DNA of 64,000 nucleotides. Source: Deltaproteobacteria bacterium (lineage in GTDB: Bacteria > Desulfobacterota > Desulfarculia > Adiutricales > Adiutricaceae). A program made the position numbers and the translations under genes. Within the stretch, counting starts at the first letter, position 1; each line of letters starts with the position of its first letter. The stretch is from contig JAISMF010000012.1 of NCBI GenBank assembly GCA_031276865.1, positions 48,075 through 112,074 on the forward strand, in the 5' to 3' direction. The notes under the pieces are model-generated. The model was not told where the DNA came from, ran no database searches, and saw only the letters and a list, made by a program, of their open reading frames with translations. Below are positions 63,426 through 64,000 of the stretch, in pieces.

Positions 63426-64000
63426 GAGTGAAAACTCCCGCCGGACGCGGGAAAAAGCGCCGCCTAATTAAGGTAAAGCGCCTCCGGCGGCCCAAAAAGA
63501 CTCCGGAAGCCTCCGCGAGTTATTAACGGCGAAACCTAAGATCCGCCCCCGTCAAAGCGGATCGCCCCGCCATATATAACGAGGACGGCTTCTTTAGGTC
63601 GGTTTCGCCTAAAAGAGGCGGAAAACCAGGCTCTCCCTGCCCTCCCCCCCTTCGTCCGGCATGTCCGGAGACATTTACGGGCTCCGAAAAAATAATACCA
63701 TTTTCTCCCGCCTCTTCCAAGGAAGTAAAGCCAAGCTCCGCGTACGGAGGCGGGCTCCGCCCGCCTCCCGCCTGAAAAAGGCCGCATAAAATACGTTGCC
63801 GCTAAAAAATAATCAAAATTTAACTTATCTACGAATAAAGCTAAAGACCCCGGACTCAAAACGCTTCCGGAGCGGAGGCGGGAAAAAAACCTTCAAAAAA
63901 GCCTCCGGCTCACCCTACCTTATTAATACCCGTCTTAAGCCGCCCCTCCTCCTTTTCCAGCTCCGGCCGCTCCCCGGCCTCCGGCCCATCCCCGGCCTCC
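63426..64000. other. End of window, no supported gene
   Basis: Mostly GC-rich, with no recognisable gene. The 107-codon minus-strand frame at 63536-63859 has no family features or ribosome site and I do not call it. Confidence 0.35.

Overview
The window reads as a GC-rich Gram-negative chromosome cut by AT-rich islands. Housekeeping genes with an outer-membrane-bearing cell plan (RND pump and adaptor, BepA-like M48 protease, PBP1A, CpoB/YbgF, FlgM under a sigma-28-type promoter, groESL) point to a flagellated, probably anaerobic, Desulfobacterota/deltaproteobacterial-like organism. The expansion of Rpn-type and AAA-ATPase/PD-(D/E)XK genes fits a host-associated lifestyle. This assignment is inference from protein style only; there is no rRNA and I found no tRNA.

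Layout. 1-12.9 kb: GC-rich accessory module, probably part of an integrated conjugative element or plasmid. It holds charged unknown proteins, an ArdC-like antirestriction protein with an HELAH metallopeptidase site, a 1705-residue inverse autotransporter (intimin/invasin-like) with at least seven Ig-like repeats, and a TraD/TrbC/DotL-type coupling ATPase. 13.2-18.3 kb: AT-rich defence island with a C5-cytosine methyltransferase, a protein resembling a LAGLIDADG endonuclease without its catalytic acids, a small PD-(D/E)XK nuclease, and a Vsr repair nuclease, followed by short inverted-repeat elements. 18.3-19.5 kb: decayed AAA-ATPase/PD-(D/E)XK gene. 19.8-24.3 kb: RND efflux operon. 25-31.7 kb: one intact and two or three decayed copies of an Rpn-type nuclease gene, invaded by a complete IS1634/IS4-like element and by small inverted-repeat elements. 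32-42 kb: coiled-coil membrane protein, NEW3-domain protein, BepA, an orphan ParB-like protein, an intact AAA-ATPase/PD-(D/E)XK gene, nested repeats, and a stand-alone reader domain. 43-51 kb: groESL, an orphan Mod-like methyltransferase, a flavin-type protein, a TetR regulator. 51.8-64 kb: gpmI, small hypotheticals, a diverged RdgB/HAM1 protein, an LRAT-like protein, PBP1A, CpoB, and flgM with its upstream partner.

Three things deserve attention. First, the restriction-modification operon appears to split DNA recognition (degenerate LAGLIDADG-like protein) from cleavage (PD-(D/E)XK protein). Second, all Rpn copies keep the same internal Shine-Dalgarno and ATG that would give a C-terminal product; the two decayed copies have lost the nuclease half but keep exactly this C-terminal reading frame, as expected of intragenic-antitoxin genes. 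Third, at least eight copies of an 85-88 bp element with TTACCCCGGCGG-type ends and TA target duplications occur here, some nested inside each other or inside other elements. Insertions can be verified internally because interrupted and uninterrupted copies of the same host sequence both lie in the window.

Intergenic DNA is unusually long and rich in minisatellites, homopolymers and perfect hairpins; long antisense reading frames in the GC-rich genes are coding shadows.
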